From DASUPK01 sp963831605 (GTDB lineage Bacteria > Actinomycetota > Thermoleophilia > Solirubrobacterales > 70-9), in the NCBI GenBank assembly GCA_963831605.1, contig CAWHQR010000003.1, positions 248,001 to 312,000 on the forward strand: a DNA stretch of 64,000 bases. Direction: 5' to 3'. Below are positions 8,630-18,454 of the stretch, one piece after another (position 1 is the first letter of the stretch; every line of letters begins with the position of its first letter). Made by a program: the position numbers and the translations under genes. The notes under the pieces are model-generated. The model was given only the letters and a program-made list of their open reading frames with translations. It was not told where the DNA came from and made no database searches.

Positions 8630-9943
8630 ATGGACTTCGCGCTCACTGACCAGCAGCAGGAGCACCGCCAATACGTACGCAAGTTTGCGCGTGAGGTCAT
8701 CCGCCCAGTCGCCCGCCAGCACGACGAGGAGGAGAGCACTCCCTGGGAAGTGATGAGGGAGGCCCGCAAGTGGGGCCTGCAGGGGCTCGAGCACATGCAG
8801 CAGATGGGCGCCGACCCGGGCGGCCAGCTCGGCGTCATCACCGCCGAGGAGCTGCACTGGGGATGCGCCGGAATTGCGCTGGCCGTCCAGGGCTCCGGCC
8901 TCGCCGCCGCCGGCATCGCCGCCTCCGGAACTCCCGAGCAGATCGCCGAGTGGGTGCCGCAGTGCTTCGGCATCGGTGACGAGATCGCGCTCGGCGCCTA
9001 TGCCGTCACCGAGCCTCAGGCCGGCTCCGACGTGAAGAGCCTGAAGACGACCGCCAAGCTCGACGGCGACGAGTGGGTGCTCAACGGGACCAAGGTCTTC
9101 ATCACCAATGGCGGTATCGCCGACGTCCACGTGGTCGTCGCGACCGTCGACCCGGAGCTCGGCCACCGCGGCCAGGCCTCCTTCGTCGTCGGCAAGGACA
9201 CACCGGGCCTCCGCCAGGGCAAGAAGGAGTCGAAGATCGGCATTCGCGCCTCTCACACCGCGGAGGTCGTCCTCGAGGACTGCCGGATCCCGGTCGAGAA
9301 CCTGCTCGGTGGGATGGACAAGCTGAACAAGAAGCTGGAGCGCGCCCGCTCCGGCCAGAAGGGCGGGTCCTCGAACGCCCTCGCGACCTTCGAGATGACC
9401 CGCCCGATCGTGGGCGCCTCGGCCCTCGGGATCGCGCAGGCCTCCTACGAATGGACGCTCGAGTACCTCGGCCACGAGACGGTCGAGGGCGACAGGCCCG
9501 CCCTCGAGGAGCAGCGGATCCAGCAGGTCCTCGCCGACGTGGCGACGGAGATCGATTCCGCCCGGCTGCTCGTCCAGCGCGCCTCCTGGATGGGGCGCAA
9601 CGGCATCCCGATGACGGGCGGCCAGGGCTCGATGTCGAAGCTCAAGGCCGGCGACGTCACGATGTGGGCGACGACCACACTTATGGACCTGGTCGGGCCC
9701 TACGCGCAGACGACGGATTGCCCGCTCGAGAAGTGGTTCCGCGACGCGAAGATCTACCAGCTGTTCGAGGGCACGGCCCAGGTGCAGCGCCTGGTGATCT
9801 CCCGGATGCAGGCCCGGACCTACCAGGAGCGCTTCGCCCAGGCCGCCGAGGCTGCCGCGCAGGCGGTCAACGGGTCGGGATCGAACGGCGCCTCGGGCAA
9901 CGGCGCCGCGGCGGAGCATCAGCCCGCCACCACCGCCGCCTAG
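8630..9943 (+). CDS. Acyl-CoA dehydrogenase
   Basis: A 437-residue FAD enzyme that introduces the alpha-beta double bond in acyl-CoA. Family marks in order are the N-terminal helical domain (DFALTDQQQEHRQYVRKFAR), the FAD/substrate loop YAVTEPQAGSDVKSL, NGTKVFITNGGIADV, and the C-terminal IYQLFEGTAQVQRLVISR, where the glutamate of FEGTAQ is the expected catalytic base. The last 35 residues are a low-complexity Gly/Asn/Ala tail. The ATG at 8630 directly follows the palindromic operator, and the matching N-terminus supports the start. Chain-length specificity cannot be told. Confidence 0.94.
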   Translation: MDFALTDQQQEHRQYVRKFAREVIRPVARQHDEEESTPWEVMREARKWGLQGLEHMQQMGADPGGQLGVITAEELHWGCAGIALAVQGSGLAAAGIAASGTPEQIAEWVPQCFGIGDEIALGAYAVTEPQAGSDVKSLKTTAKLDGDEWVLNGTKVFITNGGIADVHVVVATVDPELGHRGQASFVVGKDTPGLRQGKKESKIGIRASHTAEVVLEDCRIPVENLLGGMDKLNKKLERARSGQKGGSSNALATFEMTRPIVGASALGIAQASYEWTLEYLGHETVEGDRPALEEQRIQQVLADVATEIDSARLLVQRASWMGRNGIPMTGGQGSMSKLKAGDVTMWATTTLMDLVGPYAQTTDCPLEKWFRDAKIYQLFEGTAQVQRLVISRMQARTYQERFAQAAEAAAQAVNGSGSNGASGNGAAAEHQPATTAA

Positions 9944-9997
9944 CTGCAACCGCCTTTTCAGTGGACGCCCTTGAGGCGTTCAACCTGTGTCGCTCAG

Positions 9998-11140
9998 ATG
10001 ACGGGATCCAGGCGGCTGATACTGGCGCTCGCGGGCGCGATGATCGTCTGCGCGTGTGTGATCTGGGGCGGGAGCGCCTCGGGTCAGAGCCTCACCCAGA
10101 AGCTCAACTCGACGCAGGAGAGGCTCTCGCACGTGCGGGCTCACGCCGGCGTGCTCACGAACAGGATCAGCCACGAGTCGGACCAGCTCCAGACCCTCAC
10201 CTCGCAGGTGGCCGCTCTGCGCAATCGCCAGGCGGCGGTCGCGGCCGACCTTCAAGCGAAACAGGCGGAGCTCGACTCCGCTCGGGCGCGCCTCGATGCG
10301 CTCAAGAAGCGCCTCCATGCGGCCGTCCATCTGCTCGAGCAGAGGCTCATCGCGATCTACGAATCGAGCGAGCCCGACCTGATCACCGTCCTCCTGCAGG
10401 CGCATGGCTTCGACGACCTGCTGGCGCGGACGCAGTACCTCGAGACCCTGCAGCACCAGGACAACGACATCGTCTCCCGGGTTCGCGGGCTGCGCAACGA
10501 GATGCAGGTGACCGTCAACACGGTCCGTACCGCGCGCGACGAGATCGCAGCTCGCAAGCACGAGCTGGACGCAACGGCGGCGAAGCTGAAGCAGCGGACC
10601 AGCCAGCTCGCCACCGCCCGAAGCAAGCAGCACGCGACGCTCGAGAAGGTCCGGAACCAGCAGGACGACCTCGAGGGCAACCTCAACGACATCTCGCAGA
10701 AGATCGCGGAGCAGCTCGGCGCCGGAACCGGCGCGCTGCCGGCGGGGCCGATCAGGGCCGGGGGTCACGGGCTGATCTGGCCGGTGAACGGCCCGATCAC
10801 CTCGGGGTACGGCCCGCGGAACATCGGCAACGGCTACGAGTTCCATCCTGGTGTCGACATCGGCGTGCCGACCGGGACCTCGATTCGGGCCGCTGCCGCG
10901 GGAACGGTCACGATCGCGGGCCCGACGGGCGGCTACGGGAACTACACCTGCATCGATCACGGCGGCGGGCTCTCCACCTGTTACGGGCACCAGGAGCGCT
11001 TCCTGGTGTCCGTCGGGCAGCAGGTGGCCCAGGGCCAGATCATCGGCCTGAGCGACTGCACCGGCTACTGCTTCGGCCCGCACGTCCACTTCGAGGTGCG
11101 GATCAACGGCCAGACGACGGACCCGCTCGGTTACCTGTAG
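9998..11140 (+). CDS. Secreted M23-family peptidoglycan endopeptidase (EnvC/NlpD-like)
   Basis: From ATG 9998 the protein has 380 residues (a TTG at 9971 would add nine). It opens with a signal peptide (SRRLILALAGAMIVCACVIWG), then long coiled-coil segments rich in Gln, Leu, Arg and Lys, and a C-terminal LytM/M23 domain. The zinc ligands are visible in FHPGVDIGVPTG (H and D), the STCYGHQ motif and the PHVHFEVR motif, so the peptidase is probably active. Coiled-coil plus M23 proteins cut peptide cross-links during septation or bind as activators of amidases. It stands alone, followed by an intergenic region with hairpins. Confidence 0.9.
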   Translation: MTGSRRLILALAGAMIVCACVIWGGSASGQSLTQKLNSTQERLSHVRAHAGVLTNRISHESDQLQTLTSQVAALRNRQAAVAADLQAKQAELDSARARLDALKKRLHAAVHLLEQRLIAIYESSEPDLITVLLQAHGFDDLLARTQYLETLQHQDNDIVSRVRGLRNEMQVTVNTVRTARDEIAARKHELDATAAKLKQRTSQLATARSKQHATLEKVRNQQDDLEGNLNDISQKIAEQLGAGTGALPAGPIRAGGHGLIWPVNGPITSGYGPRNIGNGYEFHPGVDIGVPTGTSIRAAAAGTVTIAGPTGGYGNYTCIDHGGGLSTCYGHQERFLVSVGQQVAQGQIIGLSDCTGYCFGPHVHFEVRINGQTTDPLGYL

Positions 11141-11264
11141 CTCACCGGGCCTCGTTCCCGACTCTATTTTCGGTAGGTGCGAGGCCGACTTAATAGGACA
11201 AATGGCTACCCCTGTTTTGGGGTTACTAAAGGCGTCCGGATTAGGGACGATGCTCGTACTGTGA
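11141..11264. other. Intergenic region with two inverted repeats
   Basis: Directly after the M23 peptidase stop, GGCCTCG (11148-11154) pairs with CGAGGCC (11180-11186) across a 25-base loop; a second small hairpin is ACCCC-TGTTTT-GGGGT at 11208-11223. Neither is followed by a T run, so they may be weak terminators or leader structure for the next gene. Because c-di-AMP riboswitches often sit beside peptidoglycan hydrolase genes, I compared this by eye with that motif and did not find a convincing match. Confidence 0.35.
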
Positions 11265-12068
11265 GTGTGCGCAATAGGCGTGCCGTGCGAGAGCGGAGAG
11301 ACTCACGCGGCGGCCAGGACATCAACGAGCAACACCCCCGAGAGCTTCATCGTCGGGATCGGGGCCTCGGGAGCCCTGCTTGCCGGTGCCGCCATCCTCT
11401 TCGTGACCTTGGTCGGCATCGTCTCGTTCAATGTCTGGCCGACTGGCAATGAGGGGTCCGTCAACAGCAACGTCGAGCTCGGCTCCGCGACGCCCGGTGG
11501 CTCCTCGGCCCGACCGGCAGCGCCGGTCAGCGCGGCCGCCGGACAGGTTGCCTCCACCGCCGTTCCCGGAGGTCAGGCGGGTGCTGGCGGCGCCGCCTCT
11601 CCCAACTCGGGCGGGAACGGCCCCGGTAAGGGCGGCAACGGCCCCGGTAAGGGCGGAAACGGCCCCGGTAAGGGCGGAAACGGCGGTCAGCCCAAGGGCG
11701 GCCTGACCAACCCGCCTGCGACCACCACGCCTCCGCCCACCAGCGGCTCCGGCGACAGCGGCGGTTCCGGAGGCGGGAGCCAGGGTCCGGGCACGGCGAC
11801 CAAGAGCCCGACACATTTTCTTCACCCGACCCACCCCGACACCTCGCACGGGAACGTCGACAACGGGACGAACAGCAAGGGGAACCCCGGCACGGGCAAC
11901 GGCGGCGATGGGGTCATCGCGGGCAAGGGTCCCTTCGGGCGGCCCACACCCCCCTTCAGCTCAGGCTCCAGCGCGAGCTTCAACTCCGGCTCGAGCTCCA
12001 CGGCCTCCTCCTTCGCCGGTGACGGCAGGGGGCACGAGTCACACCAGTCCTCTCACTCCTGGCACTAG
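11265..12068 (+). CDS. Single-pass membrane protein with Gly/Asn/Pro-rich exported tail
   Basis: Up to 267 residues from GTG 11265; an alternative GTG at 11280 is possible and no clear ribosome site decides. One transmembrane helix (about 29-52, with ASGALLAGAAILFVTLVGIV) is followed by roughly 210 low-complexity residues: three exact GGNGPGK units, Pro/Thr stretches (PPATTTPPPTSGSG) and a Ser/His-rich end (GHESHQSSHSWH). Such tails are common in exported linker or cell-surface proteins. No enzymatic domain is visible and I do not recognise the family. Third-position GC bias supports real coding despite the unusual composition. Confidence 0.65.
   Translation: MCAIGVPCESGETHAAARTSTSNTPESFIVGIGASGALLAGAAILFVTLVGIVSFNVWPTGNEGSVNSNVELGSATPGGSSARPAAPVSAAAGQVASTAVPGGQAGAGGAASPNSGGNGPGKGGNGPGKGGNGPGKGGNGGQPKGGLTNPPATTTPPPTSGSGDSGGSGGGSQGPGTATKSPTHFLHPTHPDTSHGNVDNGTNSKGNPGTGNGGDGVIAGKGPFGRPTPPFSSGSSASFNSGSSSTASSFAGDGRGHESHQSSHSWH
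11610..11684 (+). repeat. 21-base coding tandem repeat
   Basis: Three consecutive 21-base units (11610-11630, 11631-11651, 11652-11672) encode GGNGPGK, followed by a partial fourth (GGNG). Units differ only at one or two third positions. This is a small coding minisatellite that could vary in copy number between strains. Confidence 0.85.
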
Positions 12069-12119
12069 TCTTCCGGGCCGGATGCCGGTCTTTGGCTCCA
12101 AGCCACAGAGTTGGGAGAC

Positions 12120-12857
12120 CTATCTACGGCCGGCCCCGCGCAGCTCGCGCTCGAGCCAGCGCAGCGCCACTCCCTGAAGCTCCGGATCGTGCTGAACCGT
12201 CGTGTGGGCACCACCCGGCGCGATGAGCAGCTTGCGCGGCTCGCCCGCCCGCTCGTAGAGCTCCTCCGAGTGGTCGCTCGGGATCTGGGTGTCGCCCTCC
12301 GCGTGCATCAGGATCAGCGGACGCCCGGCGATTCGCTCGACCGCCTCGCCGACGTCCTGGGCGACCAGCCACGCCTCCAGGTCGACCGGGTCCCCTGCCC
12401 GCATGTCGAAGCGCGCGCTTCGCACGCCGCGCGCAAGATGGTCCTCGCTCGCGGGGCAGATCGCGATCACGCCGGCGATCTCGGGAGCGGCTGCCGCGGC
12501 GCAGAGGGCGAGGAAGCCACCGAGGCTGGATCCCCGGACTGCGACCCGGTTCTCGTCGACGCCCTCCTGTACCTCCAGCAGGTGCGCCATCGAGATCACG
12601 GCGTCGACCGCTGCCCCCGTCATCTCCGGCTCGCTTTCGCCGTGCCCAGGCAGATCGAAGGTGAGGGCCGCCCACCCGCTCGCGGTCGCCAGCCGCGCGA
12701 AGTCGGCGTGGTTCTCCTTCCGCGAGCCGGCGCCATGGACGACGACGATCGCGGGATAGGGAGGCTCGTCTTCCGGCAGCCAGAGCGCATACGCGAGCCT
12801 GTCGTGCTTGTCCTCACGGGTGGGACCGCGGGGCATCGAGCGCTCCATTGCGGGCAT
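12120..12857 (-). CDS. Alpha/beta-hydrolase family protein
   Basis: A 245-residue serine hydrolase of the dienelactone-hydrolase/prolyl-oligopeptidase type. The oxyanion region is VVVHGAGSRKENH, the nucleophile elbow is GSSLGG, the acid is probably the Asp of MHAEGDTQIP and the catalytic histidine is in PGGAHTT. There is no signal peptide, so it is cytoplasmic. In-frame ATGs at 12848 and 12836 give slightly shorter versions. It is divergent from lysA with a gap of about 30 bases. The substrate is unknown; esterase activity is a family-level inference. Confidence 0.85.
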   Translation of the reverse strand: MPAMERSMPRGPTREDKHDRLAYALWLPEDEPPYPAIVVVHGAGSRKENHADFARLATASGWAALTFDLPGHGESEPEMTGAAVDAVISMAHLLEVQEGVDENRVAVRGSSLGGFLALCAAAAAPEIAGVIAICPASEDHLARGVRSARFDMRAGDPVDLEAWLVAQDVGEAVERIAGRPLILMHAEGDTQIPSDHSEELYERAGEPRKLLIAPGGAHTTVQHDPELQGVALRWLERELRGAGRR

Positions 12858-12887
12858 TCTGCTCGTTCCCGTCAGAATTGCCTTCCC

Positions 12888-14207
12888 ATGAATGCCGAAG
12901 CAGACAGCTCACCCGTGGCAGCCGCCGATCCGATCGGGTCCTCGCCGGTCTATCCGGCCGGCTCGCGCGTGAACGAACGCGGCCACCTCGAGATCGCGGG
13001 CTGCGACGTGGTCGAGCTTGCTGAGCGCTTTGGGACTCCCTCCTACATCTACGCGGAGGACGACATCCGCCACCGCGCGGATGAGTACATACGGGCCTTC
13101 GCGGAGCGCACCGACGCCTATGAGGTGATCTACGCGAGCAAGGCGCTCCCCTGCACGGCCGCCTACCGCCTGATGCGCGACGCGGGCCTCTCGGTGGACG
13201 TGGCCTCGGGCGGCGAGCTCCACATGGCGCTGGCCGCGGGCTTTGACCCCGCGCGGATCCACATGCACGGGAACAACAAGACCGAACGCGAGCTCCGCTA
13301 CGCCTTCGATTCGGGCGTCGGCCATCTGATTCTCGATTCGTTCGACGAGATCGAGCTCGCCGATCGCCTCCTCGACCGCCCGCAGAAGGTCCTGATTCGA
13401 GTGACCCCCGGGATCAAGCCGTCGACCCACGACTACGTGCAGACCGGCCAGCTCGACTCGAAGTTCGGCTTCGGGCTCGCCGACCGCCTCGCCGAGCGCG
13501 CCGTGGAGCGGGTGCGCGAATCGGCGAACCTCGAGCTGGTCGGGCTCCACGCCCACATCGGCTCCCAGATCTTCGAGCTCGAGCCGTACGTGAAGGCGAT
13601 CGAGGTGATCGCCGAGTTCTGCGATGCGGTCGACCTCGCCCCCGAGCTCCTCAACGTCGGCGGCGGCCTCGGGATCGCCTACCTCGACAGCGACGAGCCT
13701 CCCTCGATCGCCGACTACGTCGATGTCAAGGTGCGGGGTGTGCAGCGCGTGTTCGATCCGGCGCCGCGGATCCTGGTGGAGCCCGGCCGGTCGCTGGTCG
13801 GCAACGCCGGTGTGACGGCCTACCGGGTCGGGACCGTGAAGGAGATCCCGGGTGTGCGCACCTATGTGGCCGTCGACGGAGGAATGTCCGACAACCTGCG
13901 GCCGATGCTCTACGGCGCGCGCTACGAGGCCCTGATCGCGAACCGGGCGGCGGACACGCCGGACACGCCGGTGACGGTCGCCGGAATGCACTGCGAGTCC
14001 GGCGACGTGCTCGTGCGGGACGCCGAGCTGGCCACGCCGGGTGTCGGCGACGTGCTCGTCACCCCCGCGACGGGCGCGTACGGTCACGCGATGGCGAACA
14101 ACTACAACGGCGTGCCGAGGCCGCCGGTGATCTTCTGCCGCGAGGGCGAGGCCCGGGTCGTGGTCCGCCGCGAGACCTGGGACGACCTGCTGAGCAGGGA
14201 CGTGTGA
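12888..14207 (+). CDS. lysA: Diaminopimelate decarboxylase
   Basis: A 439-residue fold-III PLP enzyme converting meso-diaminopimelate to lysine. The PLP lysine is in YASKALPC (about K85). HIGSQIFE, the phosphate-binding GGGLGI, the EPGRSLVGNAG motif and the substrate-binding MHCESGDVL cysteine motif all appear in the right order, and the end GHAMANNYNGVPRPPV is typical. The ATG at 12888 begins an N-terminal arm slightly longer than usual. The stop overlaps the hom start (TGATG), so lysA leads the aspartate-family operon lysA-hom-thrC-NTF2-thrB. Confidence 0.96.
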   Translation: MNAEADSSPVAAADPIGSSPVYPAGSRVNERGHLEIAGCDVVELAERFGTPSYIYAEDDIRHRADEYIRAFAERTDAYEVIYASKALPCTAAYRLMRDAGLSVDVASGGELHMALAAGFDPARIHMHGNNKTERELRYAFDSGVGHLILDSFDEIELADRLLDRPQKVLIRVTPGIKPSTHDYVQTGQLDSKFGFGLADRLAERAVERVRESANLELVGLHAHIGSQIFELEPYVKAIEVIAEFCDAVDLAPELLNVGGGLGIAYLDSDEPPSIADYVDVKVRGVQRVFDPAPRILVEPGRSLVGNAGVTAYRVGTVKEIPGVRTYVAVDGGMSDNLRPMLYGARYEALIANRAADTPDTPVTVAGMHCESGDVLVRDAELATPGVGDVLVTPATGAYGHAMANNYNGVPRPPVIFCREGEARVVVRRETWDDLLSRDV

Positions 14208-15433
14208 TGGCAGACAGCGTGAACGTCGGGATCCTCGGGAAGGGGACGGTGGGCGCAGCGTTCCGCCGGCTGCTCAATGAGCGCGCCGGGATGGTGGAAG
14301 AGGTTTCGGGCCGGCGCCCGCGGGTGAGCGGCGTCCTCAGTCGCCGGAAGGGTGACTTCGACCGGATCCTGTCTCGCAGCGAGATCGTGGTGGAGCTGAT
14401 CGGCGGCACCGATCCGGCGCTGGGCTACGTCACTCGGGCTCTCCGCGAGGGCAAGCACGTCGTCACGGCGAACAAGCAGCTGCTGGCCCAGCACGGCGAG
14501 GAGCTGGTCGCGGCGGCGCGGGAGGGCGGCGCCCAGCTTCGCTTCGAGGCAGCGGTCGCCGGTGCGATCCCGGTGATCCGCGTGGTTCAGGAGAGCCTCG
14601 GCGCCATTCCGATCGAGAAGGTCTTCGGGATCGTCAACGGCACGACCAACTACATCCTCACCGAGATGGCCCGCAGCGGCCTCTCCTACGAGGAGGCGCT
14701 GAAGCAGGCGCAGGACCTGGGCTACGCCGAGGCCGACCCGACGGATGACGTCGGTGGCGCGGACGCGGCGGCGAAGATGGCGATCCTGGCCCGCCTCGCC
14801 TTCGGCGCCCCGGTCGAGCTCAAGGACGTCCCCTACGAGGGGATCGAGCGGATCAAGCCGGACGACATCGCCTACGCGAAGGAGCTCGGGCTCTCGCTGA
14901 AGCTGCTCGGCGTCGCGGAGCGCATCGGCGAGGGCGGGATCAGCGTGCGCGTCTTCCCCTGTTTCCTCTACCCGGGCCACCCGCTCTCGCCGATCGAGGG
15001 GCCGTTCAACGCAGTGATGGTGGAGTCCCCCGCGATCACCGAGATCACGATGTCCGGGCCGGGCGCCGGCGGCCCGGAGACGGCGGCGGCGGTGCTCGGG
15101 GACGTCGTCTCCGTGATCAACGGCGGCTCGCCGCTCTTCGAGGAGAACGCGAGGCTGCGGATCGCCAAGGACGCGACGATGGCCTTCTACCTCCACCTCG
15201 AGGTCGACGACGAGCCCGGGGTGCTGGCCAAGGTGGCGGAGGTGCTCGGCGACAACGGAGTCTCGGTGCGGAGCGTTGTACAGCGAGGCCTGGGAGGCGA
15301 GGCCCAGCTGATCATGGTCATGCACCCGGTGAGCGAGAAGCGGTTCGCCACGGCACTGCGGCGCATCGCGAAGCTCAGGTTCCTCCGCTCGGCGCCTCGC
15401 TCGATCCGGGTGATCGAGGAAGAGTTCGGCTAA
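14207..15433 (+). CDS. hom: Homoserine dehydrogenase with ACT domain
   Basis: A 408-residue enzyme reducing aspartate semialdehyde to homoserine. The NAD(P) motif GILGKGTVG, the VTANKQLLA lysine motif, GIVNGTTNYILTEM and the catalytic region YAEADPTDDVGGADAAAK are present. A C-terminal ACT domain (LHLEVDDEPGVLAKVAEVLG onward) suggests feedback control by threonine, as known for Gram-positive Hom. The ATG at 14207 overlaps the lysA stop. Next comes thrC nine bases downstream, so the threonine branch is continuous. Confidence 0.96.
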   Translation: MADSVNVGILGKGTVGAAFRRLLNERAGMVEEVSGRRPRVSGVLSRRKGDFDRILSRSEIVVELIGGTDPALGYVTRALREGKHVVTANKQLLAQHGEELVAAAREGGAQLRFEAAVAGAIPVIRVVQESLGAIPIEKVFGIVNGTTNYILTEMARSGLSYEEALKQAQDLGYAEADPTDDVGGADAAAKMAILARLAFGAPVELKDVPYEGIERIKPDDIAYAKELGLSLKLLGVAERIGEGGISVRVFPCFLYPGHPLSPIEGPFNAVMVESPAITEITMSGPGAGGPETAAAVLGDVVSVINGGSPLFEENARLRIAKDATMAFYLHLEVDDEPGVLAKVAEVLGDNGVSVRSVVQRGLGGEAQLIMVMHPVSEKRFATALRRIAKLRFLRSAPRSIRVIEEEFG

Positions 15434-15442
15434 GTCGAGCCG

Positions 15443-16476
<1,034 letters not shown>

Positions 16477-16477
<1 letters not shown>

Positions 16478-16875
16478 TGGAGCCGGACCTCGAGATCGCC
16501 AAGAGGATGTTCGACGCCTGGAACTCGGGCAACGTCGACCGGATGACGGAGTTCTGGAGCGATGACGGCGACTGGATCTGGGAGGACGCGCCCGAGATAC
16601 CGGACGCGCGAGTGGTCCGGGGCCGGGAGCAGGTCGAGGAGCATCTGAGGGGCGTCATCGGTCTCATGGGTGAGATGGAGATCAAGGTCGAGGAGCTCGT
16701 GGATCTCGGCGACGAGGTGCTGGCGGTCATCCGCTTCAACGTCCACGGGGCGCAGAGCGGCATCGAGCTCGATGTGCCGGCGTTCCAGTTGCTCCGCTTC
16801 GAGAACGGGCGCGTTCGCCGCTACCGGATGTTCATGGACCGCGAGCAGGCGCTGCGGGCTGCACGTGCCGGCTAG
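16477..16875 (+). CDS. NTF2/SnoaL-like protein inside the threonine operon
   Basis: A 132-residue protein from GTG 16477, overlapping the thrC stop by one base. It has the cone-shaped NTF2-like pattern: an N-terminal helix (IAKRMFDAWNSGNVDRM), the FWSDDGDWIWED strand, VVRGREQVEEHLRG and the C-terminal paired strands VPAFQLLRFENGRVRRYRMF. Members may be small-molecule enzymes, binding proteins or of unknown role. Its position between thrC and thrB, with tight coupling, is unusual; no role in threonine synthesis is established. Confidence 0.8.
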
Positions 16876-16893
16876 CCGGATAGCCTGCGGCCC

Positions 16894-17773
16894 ATGACCG
16901 CTCGGCGACGGCTGGTCAAGGTGCCGGCCTCCTCGGCCAACCTCGGCCCGGGTTACGACGTGCTGGCCGCCGCGCTTGCGATGCACCTCGAGCTGGAGGT
17001 GGAGGAGGCCGAATCGTTCTCGGTCGAGGCGAAGGGTCTCGACGTCCCGCTCGACCGCTCCAACCTCTGCGTGCGCGCCTTCGAGAGCCTGCGGGCGGCG
17101 GACGGCATCGCCTTCCGGATCCGCAGCGAGATCCCGCTGGCGGCCGGACTCGGCTCGAGCGCGGCGGCGATCGTCGCCGGCCTGCTCGCCGCGGACCATC
17201 TCTACGAGCTCGCCCAGGAGCCCGAGGACGTCCTCGCGAGGGCGGCCGAGATCGAGGGTCATCCGGACAACGTGGCGGCGGCCCTCTACGGCGGATTCGT
17301 CGTCTGCGCGGAGGAGGAAGGCGCCCTCACCGCCACCCGGCTCGATCCCCCTCAGGGCGTCGAGGCGGTTGTGGTCGATCCCCTCAGAGCAGGTGCCGAC
17401 CGAGGAGGCTCGCAGGGCGATCCCCGAGCAGGTGCCGCTGGTGGACGCGGTGGCCAACATCTCCGCGGCGTCGGAGCTCGTCCTCGGCATCCAGCGCTCT
17501 GACCTGACGCTGATCGGGAGAGGCCTGAACGATTGCCTCCATCAGCCCTACCGCGCCCGCCTCTACCCGCGCTCCATGGAGATCGTCGCGGAGGCTCCCC
17601 GAATGGGGGCGATCGGGGCGACAATCTCGGGGGCCGGTCCGACGGTGCTCGTCTGGACCTTCTGGCAGAGCACCGGCGAGGTGATGAAGGCCCTGGAGGA
17701 GCGAGTCGGGGATTGGGCTGAGGTCAGGCGGGTTCCGTTTTCACCGACCGGCGCGGACGTGCCCGAGCTGTGA
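16894..17773 (+). CDS. thrB: Homoserine kinase (GHMP family), frameshifted
   Basis: A GHMP kinase phosphorylating homoserine, the step before thrC. The first frame from ATG 16894 carries KVPASSANLGPGYDVLAAAL and the ATP loop IPLAAGLGSSAAAIVAGLLA. It loses register near 17377-17384 and the second frame continues SEQVPTEEARRAIPEQVPLV, DCLHQPYRARLYPR and GAIGATISGAGPTVLVW. The 880-base span is 3 x 293 + 1, so a single extra base (in GATCCCC) explains the break; the repaired protein has about 292 residues, normal for ThrB. Since the rest of the pathway is intact, a sequence error is at least as likely as real loss. Confidence 0.85.
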
Positions 17774-18129
17774 GCGCGGACGCCGGCAGCGGCTCGATGA
17801 GCATCTGGTCGGAGGACTCGGTCCTCTCGATCGCCTCGAAGGGATCGGTTCTCTCAATCGGGTCCGTAGGGTCGTTCGCCTCGATCGGCTCGATCGGCTC
17901 GGCCGGCTCGGCGTTCTCGGTGGCGTCAGCCGCGTCCGCCGGCTCCGCGATGTCGTGGGCGTCGGCCGGATCGGTGCTCTCGGCCCAGGCTCGCGACTCG
18001 ATCCTCGGCGACCCCGAGCGGAGCGAAGCCGGGCTGCTCTCGGCAGGGATCCTGATCGTCTGCGGCGCGGCGATCGCAGGCTGGGCGATCTACAAAAACC
18101 GGAAGGGACGACCCCGCAGCGTCCGGTAG
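17770..18129 (+). CDS. Ser-x-x triplet-repeat single-pass membrane protein
   Basis: A 119-residue protein whose GTG start overlaps the thrB stop. From residue 11 to residue 71 every third residue is serine without exception (21 in a row), with small or hydrophobic residues between, for example SIGSVGSFASIGSIGSAG. This is followed by a linker, one transmembrane helix (LLSAGILIVCGAAIAGWAIY) and a basic end KNRKGRPRSVR. The topology suggests a repeat outside the membrane and a short cytoplasmic tail. A strict triplet could form a narrow beta-solenoid or a modified, Ser-lined surface rod. No known family is recognised. Confidence 0.75.
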   Translation: MSADAGSGSMSIWSEDSVLSIASKGSVLSIGSVGSFASIGSIGSAGSAFSVASAASAGSAMSWASAGSVLSAQARDSILGDPERSEAGLLSAGILIVCGAAIAGWAIYKNRKGRPRSVR

Positions 18130-18176
18130 GCCGTGGGGCCGTCCTTCCGGTTATCCGAGGTGCTCCGCTAGGAGCA
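18097..18176 (+). terminator. Inverted repeats at the end of the threonine operon
   Basis: AACCGGAAGG (18097-18106) pairs perfectly with CCTTCCGGTT (18143-18152), with further pairing inward (GACGACCCC against GGGGCCGTC, one bulge), spanning the stop codon at 18129. A compact hairpin TGCTCC-GCTA-GGAGCA follows at 18161-18176. No T run follows, as is common in high-GC genomes. Convergent with the small gene ending at 18191, so it may terminate from either side. Confidence 0.5.
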
Positions 18177-18190
18177 ACCCGCTTTATGAG

Positions 18191-18454
18191 TTACGGAGTG
18201 CTGGTGCTCGTAGTCGTTTCCGTCTCGGTACCCGTGGTGCTGGTCGTGGGCGCGGTCGTGGTGGTGCCCTCGTTGAAGCCGCACTTCTTGCCCTTGTTGT
18301 TGGGCTTCGGCTTCTTGTGGTGGTGCTTCTTCACGGAGCACGGCTTCTGGCTGTGCGGAACGCCGCCCTTGTCGGCGGAGCTCAGAACCGGAAACGCAGC
18401 TGCAATTCCGAGGCAGGTCACGAAGATCGCCAGCTTTCGCGTTCTCAGCTTCAC
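18191..18454 (-). CDS. Small secreted Lys/His- and Thr-rich protein
   Basis: An 87-residue protein from a GTG at 18454 with a GGAGG about 11 bases upstream. It has an N-terminal signal peptide (RKLAIFVTCLGIAAAFPVLSSA), a short basic core with two cysteines and His/Lys clusters (KKHHHKKPKPNNKGKKC), then a tail of alternating Thr, Ser and Glu. The two cysteines could form a disulfide outside the cell. No family is recognised; the signal peptide and ribosome site support a real gene. Confidence 0.65.
   Translation of the reverse strand: MKLRTRKLAIFVTCLGIAAAFPVLSSADKGGVPHSQKPCSVKKHHHKKPKPNNKGKKCGFNEGTTTTAPTTSTTGTETETTTSTSTP

Noticed and set aside
11141..11264. c-di-AMP (ydaO-type) or other riboswitch near the M23 peptidase
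   Set aside because: The region lies after, not before, the peptidase, and the conserved core bases of known classes could not be matched by eye. A covariance-model search would settle it.
11610..11684. Possible CRISPR-like direct repeats
   Set aside because: Units are contiguous without spacers and encode GGNGPGK in frame; a coding tandem repeat.
17850..17975. TCG-rich direct repeats that could be a satellite or array
   Set aside because: They are the codons of the Ser-x-x protein and keep reading frame and serine phase; no spacers.
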